Shown here in pieces: positions 1 to 7,998 of a stretch of DNA of 64,000 nucleotides; position 1 is the stretch's first letter; the number at the start of each line of letters is the position of its first letter. This DNA comes from Sneathiella sedimenti (GTDB lineage Bacteria; Pseudomonadota; Alphaproteobacteria; Sneathiellales; Sneathiellaceae), in NCBI RefSeq assembly GCF_017313765.1, contig NZ_JAFLNC010000004.1:62001-126000 (forward strand). The letters are read 5' to 3'. The notes under the pieces were generated by a model. It was not told the origin of the DNA. It saw only the letters and a program-made list of their open reading frames with translations, and made no database searches. The position numbers were made by a program, and so were the translations under genes.

Positions 1-463
1 CGAGCTGCCCGGCGAGGTGACAGAGCTGGTCCGCGTCCTCCTCCATGCAGTCGCCGACATAGACGAGGGCGTTGACCCGCTCTTTTTTTGTCTGTCGCAG
101 AGCATGTTTCAGGACCTTCTCGATCTGTGTATGGCCACCCAGGCAAAACACACGTGACATCGGGCGGATCAGTGCCTGACTGTCGGTCGTCCATTTGGTG
201 GCCTTGAATTCCCCAAACCCCCGGAAAAAAGCAACCTGTAGCTCGAGCCCGCCCATCGATGCGGCCTCTTCGAACATTTCATGCTGGAGATGTGATGCCC
301 TGTCCCAGGTCGGCTGGCGGCTCGCGGTGGCATCTATCGAGAATATTAATCGTCCATTCTTGCCATTAGACGCCCGCACCGGGGTGGCGGCAACCTTTTT
401 CAAAAACTCGGCAACGTCATCCTTGCCGGTTTTTTCATCTGATTTTTCGATATTTTTGGCCAA
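1..463 (-). CDS. VWA-domain protein, partial (C-terminus beyond window)
   Basis: Incomplete at the window's left edge; about 154 N-terminal residues are visible. A stretch LIFSIDATASRQPTWDRA carries a DxTxS-type metal (MIDAS-like) site, followed by strands GLELQVAFFRGFGEF and VNALVYVGDCMEED, which together look like a von Willebrand factor A fold. The sequence resembles a conserved alphaproteobacterial VWA protein that I remember only as uncharacterised. There is no signal peptide, so it is probably cytoplasmic. I chose a TTG start at 463 because GGGGAAAG (471-478) sits 7 bases upstream and the frame is closed by a stop just above it; no ATG is available in this frame. It is divergent from the FAD oxidoreductase gene. 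Function unknown. Confidence 0.75.
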   Translation of the reverse strand, partial: MAKNIEKSDEKTGKDDVAEFLKKVAATPVRASNGKNGRLIFSIDATASRQPTWDRASHLQHEMFEEAASMGGLELQVAFFRGFGEFKATKWTTDSQALIRPMSRVFCLGGHTQIEKVLKHALRQTKKERVNALVYVGDCMEEDADQLCHLAGQL

Positions 464-603
464 TCCGCGTCTTTCCCCATTTGACGTTCCTTACACTCTA
501 GATAGGTGGTTTTTCGGAAAAATTCAATTCATGGTCAAATAGACTTGCTCTTATGTCTGGGCCCGGCCAAAAATGGAAAAAAGAATGAAAGGAAATATTG
601 CCG

Positions 604-1875
604 ATGAAAACTGATCCTTTCTGGTGGGAGTCCGCGAAGCCAGAACCCACGGATATGGCCCTGCCGGAGAGTGTCAGCGATGTGCTGATTATCGGTGGTG
701 GCTATACAGGTCTGTCGGCGGCTCTGACCCTTACTAAGAGGGGGCAGACAGTCACTGTGCTCGATGCGGAAATGCCGGGTTATGGTGCCAGCGGACGCAA
801 TGGCGGCATGATCGGCAATCTCCTGAAGCCCGGGCTTTCCGGACTGATCGAAGCTTACGGCGTGGAACGAGGCTGCGCGATCTATAAAGAGGCGCTGGCA
901 TCGGTTAAGTTTATTGCCGCGCGGATCGAGGAGGAGGGAATCGACTGTGATCTCGCGTTGAATGGCCGTTTTTATCCCGCGGTTCTGGAAAAGCATTACC
1001 GCGCCATGAGCGATGATTTCGCGGTACGGCAGAAGTATCTCGATATTCCCGAAGAGATGGTCGGCCCAGAAGACTATGCAGAGGATGTCGACAGCCCCGG
1101 TTACAAGGGTGGCCTCCGCCAGCACCATACAGGCGGGCTGCATCCGGCAAAATATGTGAAGGGCCTGACGCAGGCTGCTCTGCGCTCCGGCGCCCGGATA
1201 ATCGCGCCGCTGCGGGCGGAGGGAATTATCAAGAGGCCGACAGGTTTCGCCGTTCAGACGGCTCGCGGGGATCTGAACGCCCGGGCGCTGCTGATCGCTA
1301 CCAACGGCTACGGCGGCGGCCTCTATCCGTTCTTGCAAAAGCGTATCTTTCCTGTCGGGAGCACCATGATCGCGACAGAGGAGTTGTCCGAAAACCTGGT
1401 CGCCAGCCTGTTTCCGACAAAACGGATGATTACAGATACGCGCAAGATGCTCAGCTACTACCGTCCCTCACCGGATGGACGCAGGGTGCTGCTCGGCGCC
1501 CGCCCGTCCATCTTTCCCGCCACGCCGGAGGTTCAGGCGCGCTCCCTCAAGAAGACGCTGGATTCGATTTTCCCTGCCCTTCGACAGGCGGCGGTCAGCC
1601 ATGTCTGGACGGGCAATGTCGCCTATAATTTTGCCGCCATGCCCACGATAGGAGAGCATGAAGGGGTGTACTATGCCATGGGCTATTGCGGTTCCGGCGT
1701 CGCGATCTCCGGCTATTTCGGGCATAAGGCGGCACTCAAGATTCTTGGTGACCCGGAGGGGGAAACGGCCTTTGACGGCTTGCCACTAGAGGATCGTTTC
1801 TACTATAACGGCAGGCCCTGGTTCCTGCCGGTCGCCATGATGGGCTACCGCATTCGCGATTATTTTGGTTTCTGA
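604..1875 (+). CDS. FAD-dependent oxidoreductase, DAO family (PuuB-like)
   Basis: A protein of 423 aa of the glycine/D-amino-acid oxidase (DAO) superfamily. The N-terminal dinucleotide-binding motif VLIIGGGYTGLSAALTL (about residues 27-43) binds the FAD ADP moiety, and GASGRNGGMIG is the signature of the gamma-glutamylputrescine oxidase (PuuB)-like branch. The C-terminal YAMGYCGSGVAISGYFG is the second FAD-contacting strand. Family members oxidise amines or secondary amino acids; the substrate here cannot be read from sequence. The ATG at 604 was preferred; a TTG at 598 is closer to the AAAGGAAA ribosome site (588-594) and is an alternative. It overlaps the MATE gene by one base (TGATG), so the two are translationally coupled. 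A 420-aa paralogue lies at 59914. Confidence 0.85.
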   Translation: MKTDPFWWESAKPEPTDMALPESVSDVLIIGGGYTGLSAALTLTKRGQTVTVLDAEMPGYGASGRNGGMIGNLLKPGLSGLIEAYGVERGCAIYKEALASVKFIAARIEEEGIDCDLALNGRFYPAVLEKHYRAMSDDFAVRQKYLDIPEEMVGPEDYAEDVDSPGYKGGLRQHHTGGLHPAKYVKGLTQAALRSGARIIAPLRAEGIIKRPTGFAVQTARGDLNARALLIATNGYGGGLYPFLQKRIFPVGSTMIATEELSENLVASLFPTKRMITDTRKMLSYYRPSPDGRRVLLGARPSIFPATPEVQARSLKKTLDSIFPALRQAAVSHVWTGNVAYNFAAMPTIGEHEGVYYAMGYCGSGVAISGYFGHKAALKILGDPEGETAFDGLPLEDRFYYNGRPWFLPVAMMGYRIRDYFGF

Positions 1876-3203
1876 TGACAGCCTCTGCATTTTTCTCGTT
1901 ACCGAGCCATCGCGAGACATGGCGTCTGGCCTGGCCGATTATTATTTCCAACTCCTCCGTGCCGCTTCTTGGTGCGGTGGATACGGCGGTTGTCGGCCAT
2001 CTGCCGGAGCCGCATTATATTGGCGCAGTTGCCATCGGCGCGCTTATATTCAGCTTCCTCTATTGGGGCTTCGGGTTTCTCCGCATGGGAACGACGGGAT
2101 TTGTCGCCCAGGCCTCCGGTGAGGGAGATGCGACAGAAGTCCGTTCGGTGCTTGCCCGCGCGCTCATCATTTCGGCTGTCATTGCGGCAGGTGTTCTGAT
2201 CATACAGCCTGTCGTTTTGTGGCTCGCCTTGTTGATGATCGACGGGTCGTCCCTCGTTGAGGGTGGGGCAGCGGATTATTTTTATGTGCGTATCTGGGGC
2301 GCGCCAGCGGTCCTTGCCAATTATGCGTTGATGGGTTTCTTTATCGGTATCCGCAATACGAAAGCGGCGCTCACCGTACAGATATTCATGAACGGCCTGA
2401 ATATCATTCTCGACCTGATCTTTGTTATCGGGTTCGGCTGGGACGTCATCGGCGTCGCGGCAGCGACCGCCATATCCGAGACGCTGGCCCTGATACTTGG
2501 GCTATTCCTCGTTCGGCGGGAACTGTTGCGGCTCGGCGGGGTGTGGCAACGATCGGCGATTCTTTCCCTGGCAAAGATGACGCGTCTTCTTGCAGTTAAC
2601 TTCGATATTTTTATTCGCACCATCCTGTTGATTTTCGCCTTTGCCTATTTCACGGCCCAGGCTGCGAAAGAGGGGGATGTCACGCTGGCGGCGGTCGCGG
2701 TATTGATGAATTTTATTCATTTCATGGCGTTCGGCCTGGACGGGTTTGCCTTCGCGGCGGAAGGGATGATCGGTACAGCCATCGGGGCGAAGCGGCCCGA
2801 TAAGCTGCGGGAGATAGTCTATGTCACCGGATTTTGGGCGCTGATCGTTGCTTGCCTGTATGCGCTGGTTTATCTGATTTTCGGTCCCGCCATCATTGAT
2901 CTACTGACCGGGATCGATGAGGTGAGGGCGCGCGCGACTGAGTTTCTTCCTTGGCTCATTTTCATGCCGCTGGTTGCCATCTGGTCCTATCAGATCGACG
3001 GTATCTTCATCGGCGCGGTGCAGTCGAAGGAAATGCGCAATGGCATGATCATTTCCTTCATTGCCTATATGGCGGCGATGCATATTTTTGGGGAGCTGTG
3101 GGGGACGCAGGGGCTTTGGGGGGCGCTGGTCGTGTTCTTCGTTGTTCGGGCGGTGACGCTGGCCGTCGTCTATCCGCGCGTGGAACGGCGGGCGAGGGCT
3201 TGA
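1875..3203 (+). CDS. MATE family efflux transporter (DinF-like)
   Basis: A 442-aa integral membrane protein with about 12 hydrophobic segments and the two-fold repeated MATE architecture. Typical landmarks are the first-helix region RLAWPIIISNSSVPLLGAVD with its conserved Pro, and the second half beginning near the FDIFIRTILL segment. MATE proteins exchange cations or drugs for Na+ or H+ across the inner membrane; the sequence most resembles the DinF subgroup. The ATG overlaps the stop of the preceding FAD oxidoreductase by one base, so export of a substrate or product of that enzyme is possible but unproven. It is convergent with the AbrB-type gene, with only 4 bases between them, and no terminator hairpin was seen there. 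Confidence 0.88.
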   Translation: MTASAFFSLPSHRETWRLAWPIIISNSSVPLLGAVDTAVVGHLPEPHYIGAVAIGALIFSFLYWGFGFLRMGTTGFVAQASGEGDATEVRSVLARALIISAVIAAGVLIIQPVVLWLALLMIDGSSLVEGGAADYFYVRIWGAPAVLANYALMGFFIGIRNTKAALTVQIFMNGLNIILDLIFVIGFGWDVIGVAAATAISETLALILGLFLVRRELLRLGGVWQRSAILSLAKMTRLLAVNFDIFIRTILLIFAFAYFTAQAAKEGDVTLAAVAVLMNFIHFMAFGLDGFAFAAEGMIGTAIGAKRPDKLREIVYVTGFWALIVACLYALVYLIFGPAIIDLLTGIDEVRARATEFLPWLIFMPLVAIWSYQIDGIFIGAVQSKEMRNGMIISFIAYMAAMHIFGELWGTQGLWGALVVFFVVRAVTLAVVYPRVERRARA

Positions 3204-3207
3204 TAGG

Positions 3208-4257
3208 CTATTTCGCCTGTTTCGTGAGGATACGTTCAATACCGGTGAAAGCCATCGGCACAAGCGCGATGATCAGGCTGATGCGGATCACATGCATGGT
3301 GGAGACGAAAGCGACATCGATCCCGAGGGCGAGGGCAACCAGCGACATCTCCGCAAGCCCCCCCGGACTGAGCGCGAGAATAATCCCGGCGACACTGACA
3401 CCAATTGTTTCCGCAAAGAAATAAGCAAAGACAGCGGCGATCAGCACCATTAGTGTCGTGGAGACAAAGCTGAGGCCGATAACACGGCGAATGTCGCGAA
3501 ATCGGGTGCCAAGAAAGCGGGCACCAATCGCTGTACCAATCACTAACTGGGACGCGTAAACCAGAATCATCGGTGGTGAGACGTCTGTGATCCCCGCCAT
3601 TTGAACGACCGCGGTTGCCAGCAGCGGTCCCATCAGGTGATAGGCAGGCAGGCGGCAGAGATATCCGCCCACATACCCAATCAGGGCGGCAAGCAGGAGC
3701 CAGCCGTCCCCCGCAATATCCTGAATTGAGCCGAACAGGGAAACTGTTTGATCCGCGCCAACGAAGCCGACGCCATAACGGAAAATCAAGGGAACGGTCA
3801 TCACCAGGATCAGGATGCGTGAGGCATGGATCAGGGCGATCGTCGGCCCATGGCCGCCCTTCGCCTCTCCGACCTCATACATCACGTTGAGACCCCCGGG
3901 CGCTGCAGAAAAATATGCTGTGACGGGATCGAACTTGCCGATCCGGCGATAGAACAGATAGACAATCCCCATGGACAGGGCGACGCTGACAAGAAGCAGC
4001 AGCAGGCCGCCGCTCCATCGTCCCATGGCTGCAAAGGTATCCGTTGAAAACCCGCTGCCGAGCATGACGCCGAGGATGGCGGTCATAATTTTGCGTAAGG
4101 TTCCATTGACGGCGAGGTTGACGCCCCGCAACGCGGCAACAGTGGAGAACACCATCGAGCCCAGCATCCAGGCAAGGGGGAGATCGGCGATGAAAAAGAG
4201 GGCTCCTCCGATCCCGCCGACGATGAGCGCTAGAATGGTCCGTTTCGTGTCTTGCAT
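3208..4257 (-). CDS. AbrB family membrane protein (putative transporter)
   Basis: A 349-aa polytopic inner-membrane protein of the AbrB family (often labelled 'ammonia monooxygenase-like', a misleading name; not the AbrB transcription factor). It shows an internal duplication: two halves each with hydrophobic helices around Gly/Pro-rich signatures such as AAPGGLNVMYEVGEAKGG in the first half and LALSPGGLAEMSLVALALG in the second. The family is thought to transport small molecules, but no substrate is established. Last gene of an SDR - GGCT-like - AbrB operon; its ATG directly follows the TAA of the upstream gene, so translation is probably coupled. Confidence 0.8.
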   Translation of the reverse strand: MQDTKRTILALIVGGIGGALFFIADLPLAWMLGSMVFSTVAALRGVNLAVNGTLRKIMTAILGVMLGSGFSTDTFAAMGRWSGGLLLLLVSVALSMGIVYLFYRRIGKFDPVTAYFSAAPGGLNVMYEVGEAKGGHGPTIALIHASRILILVMTVPLIFRYGVGFVGADQTVSLFGSIQDIAGDGWLLLAALIGYVGGYLCRLPAYHLMGPLLATAVVQMAGITDVSPPMILVYASQLVIGTAIGARFLGTRFRDIRRVIGLSFVSTTLMVLIAAVFAYFFAETIGVSVAGIILALSPGGLAEMSLVALALGIDVAFVSTMHVIRISLIIALVPMAFTGIERILTKQAK

Positions 4258-4989
4258 TTAGATTGCCTGGTCGAGGAGTGTTGTTATTCCGGGGTGGTCA
4301 AAAACCTGCGCGTGGCGGGCAAGGCGGTTGGTTCTTTCCGCCCTTAATTTCGCATCGGTTATATTTTGCCGGATAAAATCATGAAGGTCCATCCCGGGCG
4401 CGAAAGTATCGCGAAGGCGCGACTGAATGGCCTGCTGGTCCAGGACCGGGAAGGGGGCGCCCGAGCAGTCAATGCCGCCGAGTGCGACGGGCCTGCCGTC
4501 CAGCAAGAGGCTGCCGCGCAGGCTGAGATAGGCATGGACGGTGTCAATCGCGCCATGTTCCGCGCAATGGAGCCCGACCCCCTCCATCCTGACGAAGCGG
4601 TAGTTCTGGCCGATGGCTTCAGTCTCATGCATGCGCATAAGCTCTCTCTCGTTCAGCCAGGTGATATGGACATGGGTGACAGCACCCGAAGCTGGGTGCA
4701 GGGCCGCGGCGACCGATCCGTAGCCGGAAAAATGCGCGGAGTAGCTACAGCAGATATCATAGAGCTTTGCTGCCGTCACCGGAATGCGATAATCCGGGGA
4801 CGTGCCGAATTTGCGGAGCAGCTGTACCGGCGATCCGTTGGAGCCGCAGGCAAGCACCGGAATTCTCCCGTCGAAGTCTGTCTCCGGCGGCAGGGCCTGT
4901 GCCGCGCCGCCGGAAAAGAGGAAGGAGCCCGCGGGCCTCGGATAGGGATAACCGAGGGCGCGGGCGATATCGTCGGGAAGAGGGGACAC
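4258..4989 (-). CDS. conserved hypothetical protein with gamma-glutamylcyclotransferase-like N-terminus
   Basis: A 243-aa soluble protein starting at a GTG (4987-4989) with only a weak ribosome site. I do not recognise a named family. The segment IPVLACGSNGSPVQLLRKF resembles the glycine-rich nucleating loop (YGSNxxxxxL) of the gamma-glutamylcyclotransferase/AIG2 fold, and THVHITWLNERELMRMHETE fits the later strand-helix of that fold with an acidic residue at the right place; this is only a structural suspicion. It sits 10 bases after an SDR gene and abuts the AbrB-type membrane gene, so all three probably form one operon. Cysteines are frequent (about 6). Function unknown. Confidence 0.6.
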   Translation of the reverse strand: MSPLPDDIARALGYPYPRPAGSFLFSGGAAQALPPETDFDGRIPVLACGSNGSPVQLLRKFGTSPDYRIPVTAAKLYDICCSYSAHFSGYGSVAAALHPASGAVTHVHITWLNERELMRMHETEAIGQNYRFVRMEGVGLHCAEHGAIDTVHAYLSLRGSLLLDGRPVALGGIDCSGAPFPVLDQQAIQSRLRDTFAPGMDLHDFIRQNITDAKLRAERTNRLARHAQVFDHPGITTLLDQAI

Positions 4990-4998
4990 TGCCGCTGA

Positions 4999-5766
4999 TC
5001 AGGCGCCCAGATGCATGCCGCCATCGACAATGACAATTTCGCCGGTAATCATGTGGCCGCCTTCGGTGAAGCAAAGAACGGCGTCAGCGATATCCTCCGG
5101 CTGGCAGACGGCTTTCAGTGGCACATCGCGGACCAGCCTCTTTTTATAGGCGTCATACTTATCCTCGCCATAACCCTGCAAGAGCCAACGGGTTTCGATA
5201 AAGCCGGGGCAGATGGAGTTGACCCGGATTTCCGGGCCCATCGTCCGCGCAAGCGCCTTGGTCATTGAGTTGAGCGCCCCCTTGGAGGCAACATAGGCAA
5301 TACTGGAACCGATACCGTTCGTTCCCGCGACGGAGGAAATCATAACGATGGAGCCCTTGCCGGTTTTCTTCATATAGGGAGCGACGGCGCGGGACATCTG
5401 GAACGGACCGATCGTATTGACGCTGTAGATATCATGAAAATCATCGGCGCTCAGTCCGTCGAGATCGCTATGCGCGACGAATTTCGTCTTTCCGGCATTA
5501 TTGACCAGCACATCGACGCGGCCCCATTTATCCATCGCCGCCTTGGCCATGGCACGGCAGTCGTCGTCCTTCGAAACGTCTCCCTGAAACAAAAGGGTCT
5601 CGACGCCTTTGGCGGCACAGGCCGCTTCGGTTTCTTCCGCTTCCTTCAGGCTTTTCGTGTAGTTAATGACGACATTATAGCCTTTTTCGGCGAGGGCGAG
5701 GGCAATTGCGGCGCCCGCACCTGTGGCGGACCCGGTAATGATGGCGACTTTATTGGATGATGGCAT
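4999..5766 (-). CDS. SDR family oxidoreductase (FabG-like)
   Basis: A 255-aa classical short-chain dehydrogenase. The cofactor motif TGSATGAGAAIALALAEKG is at residues 11-29 (TGxxxGxG), NNAG follows at about residue 87, and the catalytic Ser-Tyr-Lys set is SSVAG...YVASK (S near 145, Y near 158, K near 162). The C-terminus has the family's PGFIETRW loop and ends GGMHLGA. The R/K pattern after the glycine loop would permit NADP(H), but the substrate is not readable; 3-oxoacyl-ACP reductase is only the nearest generic label. First gene of the SDR - GGCT-like - AbrB operon. Confidence 0.85.
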   Translation of the reverse strand: MPSSNKVAIITGSATGAGAAIALALAEKGYNVVINYTKSLKEAEETEAACAAKGVETLLFQGDVSKDDDCRAMAKAAMDKWGRVDVLVNNAGKTKFVAHSDLDGLSADDFHDIYSVNTIGPFQMSRAVAPYMKKTGKGSIVMISSVAGTNGIGSSIAYVASKGALNSMTKALARTMGPEIRVNSICPGFIETRWLLQGYGEDKYDAYKKRLVRDVPLKAVCQPEDIADAVLCFTEGGHMITGEIVIVDGGMHLGA

Positions 5767-5852
5767 GATATTTCCCGTTGTTTTTATTTATATCCTGCCG
5801 ACAGACTAGCCAAGTTTGGCGGTGATATAAATGAGAAAATATCTCCCGCCCG

Positions 5853-6278
5853 CTAAGCCTCTTTCCTGAAGGTTCCTGTCAGGATCTTGGCGATGACAAT
5901 GCCCGCCACCATCGCGCCGACGAAAACGAAGATTTTGGGGTTGCCATAAGCAAGGGAGCTTAGCGCCGGACCCGGGCACAGGCCGCCAAGACCCCAACCA
6001 AGTCCAAAAAGTACGGCGCCCGAGATCAGGTGTTTGTCAATGTCGTTCCTGGTCGGCAGCTTGAATTCCCTCCCGAAGACGGGCGTCGGTCGCTTCAGGA
6101 TATATCGGAAACTGATAACACTGACGAGTACGCCGCCGCCCATGACGAAGGCGAGGCTCGGGTCCCAGTTGCCGGTTAAATCCAGAAAACCAATAACCTT
6201 TCCGGGGCTGACCATACCGGAAAGTGCAAGGCCGAAGCCGAAGAGAAGGCCGGATATCAGGCTGATGATGTTGAACAT
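5853..6278 (-). CDS. YeeE/YedE family half-transporter (DUF6691 type)
   Basis: A 141-aa membrane protein with four hydrophobic helices, half the size of a full-length YeeE. It carries the Cys/Gly-rich signature GLGGLCPGPALSSLAYG typical of the PmpB/YedE half. YeeE proteins take up thiosulfate or related sulfane-sulfur compounds through a chain of conserved cysteines. A GGGAGG ribosome site lies 7 bases before the ATG, and only 2 bases separate it from the partner gene upstream. It is in one operon with the second half-transporter and a BigR-type repressor, supporting a role in sulfur-compound transport during sulfide stress. Confidence 0.85.
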   Translation of the reverse strand: MFNIISLISGLLFGFGLALSGMVSPGKVIGFLDLTGNWDPSLAFVMGGGVLVSVISFRYILKRPTPVFGREFKLPTRNDIDKHLISGAVLFGLGWGLGGLCPGPALSSLAYGNPKIFVFVGAMVAGIVIAKILTGTFRKEA

Positions 6279-6280
6279 GG

Positions 6281-6724
6281 TTAGCCTCCCAAAACGGTGC
6301 GCATGATGAAAACGGTCACAATGGCGACAGCCATGAATATCATTACGGCGGTGAGGGACCGCAACGACAGTCGGCCAAGTCCGCAGATGCCATGGCCGCT
6401 GGTGCAGCCTGCCCCGATATACGTGCCACCGCCAACCAGCAGCCCGGCAATAACCAACAGTACAAAATGGGCGTTGTCCGAAAGCTGGTATGGGTTGACA
6501 TCCAAGAACGTCATGTCACCCCCAAAGACGGGATAGGCAGCGGCCCCGATGAGGAGTCCGGCAATAAACAGGACCCGCCACATGGTGTCGTCTGTTTGCG
6601 GTGGAATAAGGTTGGAGAGGATTCCGCTGATGCCGGCGATGCGGCCGGCCATGAGCAGCAGGGTGGAGGCGATCCCGAGAATTATGCCGCCGATCAGTGA
6701 ACTATAGGGCGTAAAATTTTCCAT
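6281..6724 (-). CDS. YeeE/YedE family half-transporter (PmpA-like)
   Basis: A 147-aa protein with about four membrane helices. The motif GGGTYIGAGCTSGHGICGLGR contains the paired cysteines that define YeeE/YedE proteins and are thought to relay thiosulfate or persulfide sulfur. The ATG at 6724 was chosen (MENFTPYSS), with AAGGA about 10 bases upstream; a TTG two codons earlier is the only alternative. It is followed by the other half-transporter and preceded by the ArsR/BigR gene on the same strand. The two halves probably assemble as one transporter, as in BigR operons of other proteobacteria. Confidence 0.85.
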   Translation of the reverse strand: MENFTPYSSLIGGIILGIASTLLLMAGRIAGISGILSNLIPPQTDDTMWRVLFIAGLLIGAAAYPVFGGDMTFLDVNPYQLSDNAHFVLLVIAGLLVGGGTYIGAGCTSGHGICGLGRLSLRSLTAVMIFMAVAIVTVFIMRTVLGG

Positions 6725-6748
6725 ATTCAAGTCGTCCTTGATCTAATC

Positions 6749-7042
6749 TTATTTGCAATATAGCGCGTAAAGAACGGAAATGACCTGCTGCGCCTCCTCA
6801 CCGTGAAGAGAGTAAAAAATCGTCTGTCCCTCCCGCCGTGTTTTGACCAGCCCATCCTTACGAAGCAGGGAAAGCTGCTGCGAAACAGAGGAGGGACGCA
6901 TGGCCAGCATCTCCGCGAGTTCTGTGACGGAGGCTTCTCCTTCGCTCATCCGGCAAAGCAGCAACAGCCGGGTTTCACTTGAGAGGGCTTTCATCAAGTT
7001 GCTCGCCCGTGCGGCGGACGCTTTCATATTTTTTATGTTCAT
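6749..7042 (-). CDS. bigR: BigR-type ArsR family repressor
   Basis: A 97-aa winged-helix regulator of the ArsR family. The recognition helix lies in MAMRPSSVSQQLSLLRKDGL, followed by the wing VKTRREGQTIFYSL. There are exactly two cysteines, C30 (in LLLLCRMS) and C96 (in LYCK), placed as in BigR/SqrR-type sensors, whose two cysteines form a polysulfide or disulfide bridge that releases DNA. The ATG at 7042 starts a protein with the usual length; the frame stays open further upstream but through the operator. The gene is divergent from a persulfide-dioxygenase-like gene and precedes two YeeE halves, the classical BigR neighbourhood. Symbol inferred from motif and context. Confidence 0.85.
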   Translation of the reverse strand: MNIKNMKASAARASNLMKALSSETRLLLLCRMSEGEASVTELAEMLAMRPSSVSQQLSLLRKDGLVKTRREGQTIFYSLHGEEAQQVISVLYALYCK

Positions 7043-7080
7043 ACTTGTATATCTACGAATATATAGATATATTGTCAAGT
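7043..7080. promoter_or_regulatory. probable BigR operator in the bigR/blh divergent promoter
   Basis: An AT-rich inverted repeat directly upstream of the bigR start codon. Inner arms ATATCTA (7049-7055) and TAGATAT (7064-7070) are separated by 8 bases, and outer arms ACTTG (7043-7047) and CAAGT (7076-7080) extend the symmetry. It lies between the divergent bigR and blh genes, as expected for an autoregulated ArsR-family operator controlling both. Its closeness to the bigR ATG implies that the bound repressor would overlap the transcription start. Confidence 0.65.
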
Positions 7081-7133
7081 AGCATGAAAAGTCATAAATA
7101 TCGACTACGAACACTTCTGCGGGGGCGCGATAA

Positions 7134-7994
7134 ATGAATCCAGATGTAAAAGCCTTTTTCCATAAGCCGACATTCACGGTTAGCTATGTCGTTTCCGACC
7201 CAGGCAGCCGGAAGGCCCTCATTATTGACAGCGTGCTGGACTATGCAAATAACTCAGGGCGGACGTCGACGACAGCCGCTGACGAAATTATCGACTTTAT
7301 TCGGGCGGAAAATCTGGAAGTTGAATGGATCCTAGAAACCCATGTTCATGCAGATCACCTGACGGCGGCCCCCTACCTGCAGGAGAAGCTGGGAGGCGTG
7401 ATCGGCATTGGCGGCGTGGTGACGTCAATCCAGTCGACATTCAAGAAGGTTTATAATTTCGGGGATGATGTGCCCGAGGACGGCTCGCAGTTTCAGCGTC
7501 TTTTTAAGGACGGGGAGACGATCAATGTTGGCGGTATGACTTTGGAAATACTGGAGACGCCGGGCCATACGCCGGCCTGTGTCTCCTATAAAATCGGGGA
7601 TGCCGTGTTTGTCGGCGATACGTTGTTTATGCCCGACTACGGGACGGCCCGCTGCGATTTTCCGGGGGGCGACGCCCGTACCCTTTATCGCTCGATTAGG
7701 AAAATACTCGCCTTTCCGCCGGAAACACGCCTTTTCATGTGCCACGACTACGGACCGAATAACCGCGATTTCGCCTGGGAGACAACAGTCGCGGAGCAGC
7801 GTGCAACCAACATCCATATACATGACGGTATTGGCGAAGAGGAATTCGTCAAGATGCGGACGGAACGCGACGCCACGCTATCCATGCCGGTCCTGATTAT
7901 CCCCTCCATTCAGGTGAATATGCAGGCCGGGCATATGCCCAAGGCGGAAGGGAACGGAGTTTCCTACCTGAAGGTGCCGTTAAACGCCCTGTAA
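7134..7994 (+). CDS. blh: MBL-fold persulfide dioxygenase-like protein (Blh)
   Basis: A 286-aa metallo-beta-lactamase-fold protein. The metal motif ETHVHADHLTAA is HxHxDH, followed by the ligand His in ETPGHTPACVSY and the bridging Asp in VFVGDTLFMPDYGTARCDFP. The DYGTARCDFPGG segment and overall length are typical of the ETHE1-like group, mono-iron enzymes that oxidise glutathione persulfide to sulfite. It is divergent from the BigR-type repressor and probably shares its operator, fitting the bigR-blh sulfide detoxification module. The cytoplasmic location is inferred from the lack of a signal peptide. Confidence 0.85.
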   Translation: MNPDVKAFFHKPTFTVSYVVSDPGSRKALIIDSVLDYANNSGRTSTTAADEIIDFIRAENLEVEWILETHVHADHLTAAPYLQEKLGGVIGIGGVVTSIQSTFKKVYNFGDDVPEDGSQFQRLFKDGETINVGGMTLEILETPGHTPACVSYKIGDAVFVGDTLFMPDYGTARCDFPGGDARTLYRSIRKILAFPPETRLFMCHDYGPNNRDFAWETTVAEQRATNIHIHDGIGEEEFVKMRTERDATLSMPVLIIPSIQVNMQAGHMPKAEGNGVSYLKVPLNAL

Positions 7995-7998
7995 GGGA

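Noticed and set aside
195-542. Rightward 115-aa frame at the left end
   Set aside because: Antisense to the partial VWA gene, Ser/Pro-rich without domain character.
535-1338. Leftward 267-aa frame opposite the first FAD oxidoreductase
   Set aside because: Antisense to a gene with clear FAD motifs; its composition is Arg/His-rich with no recognisable domain.
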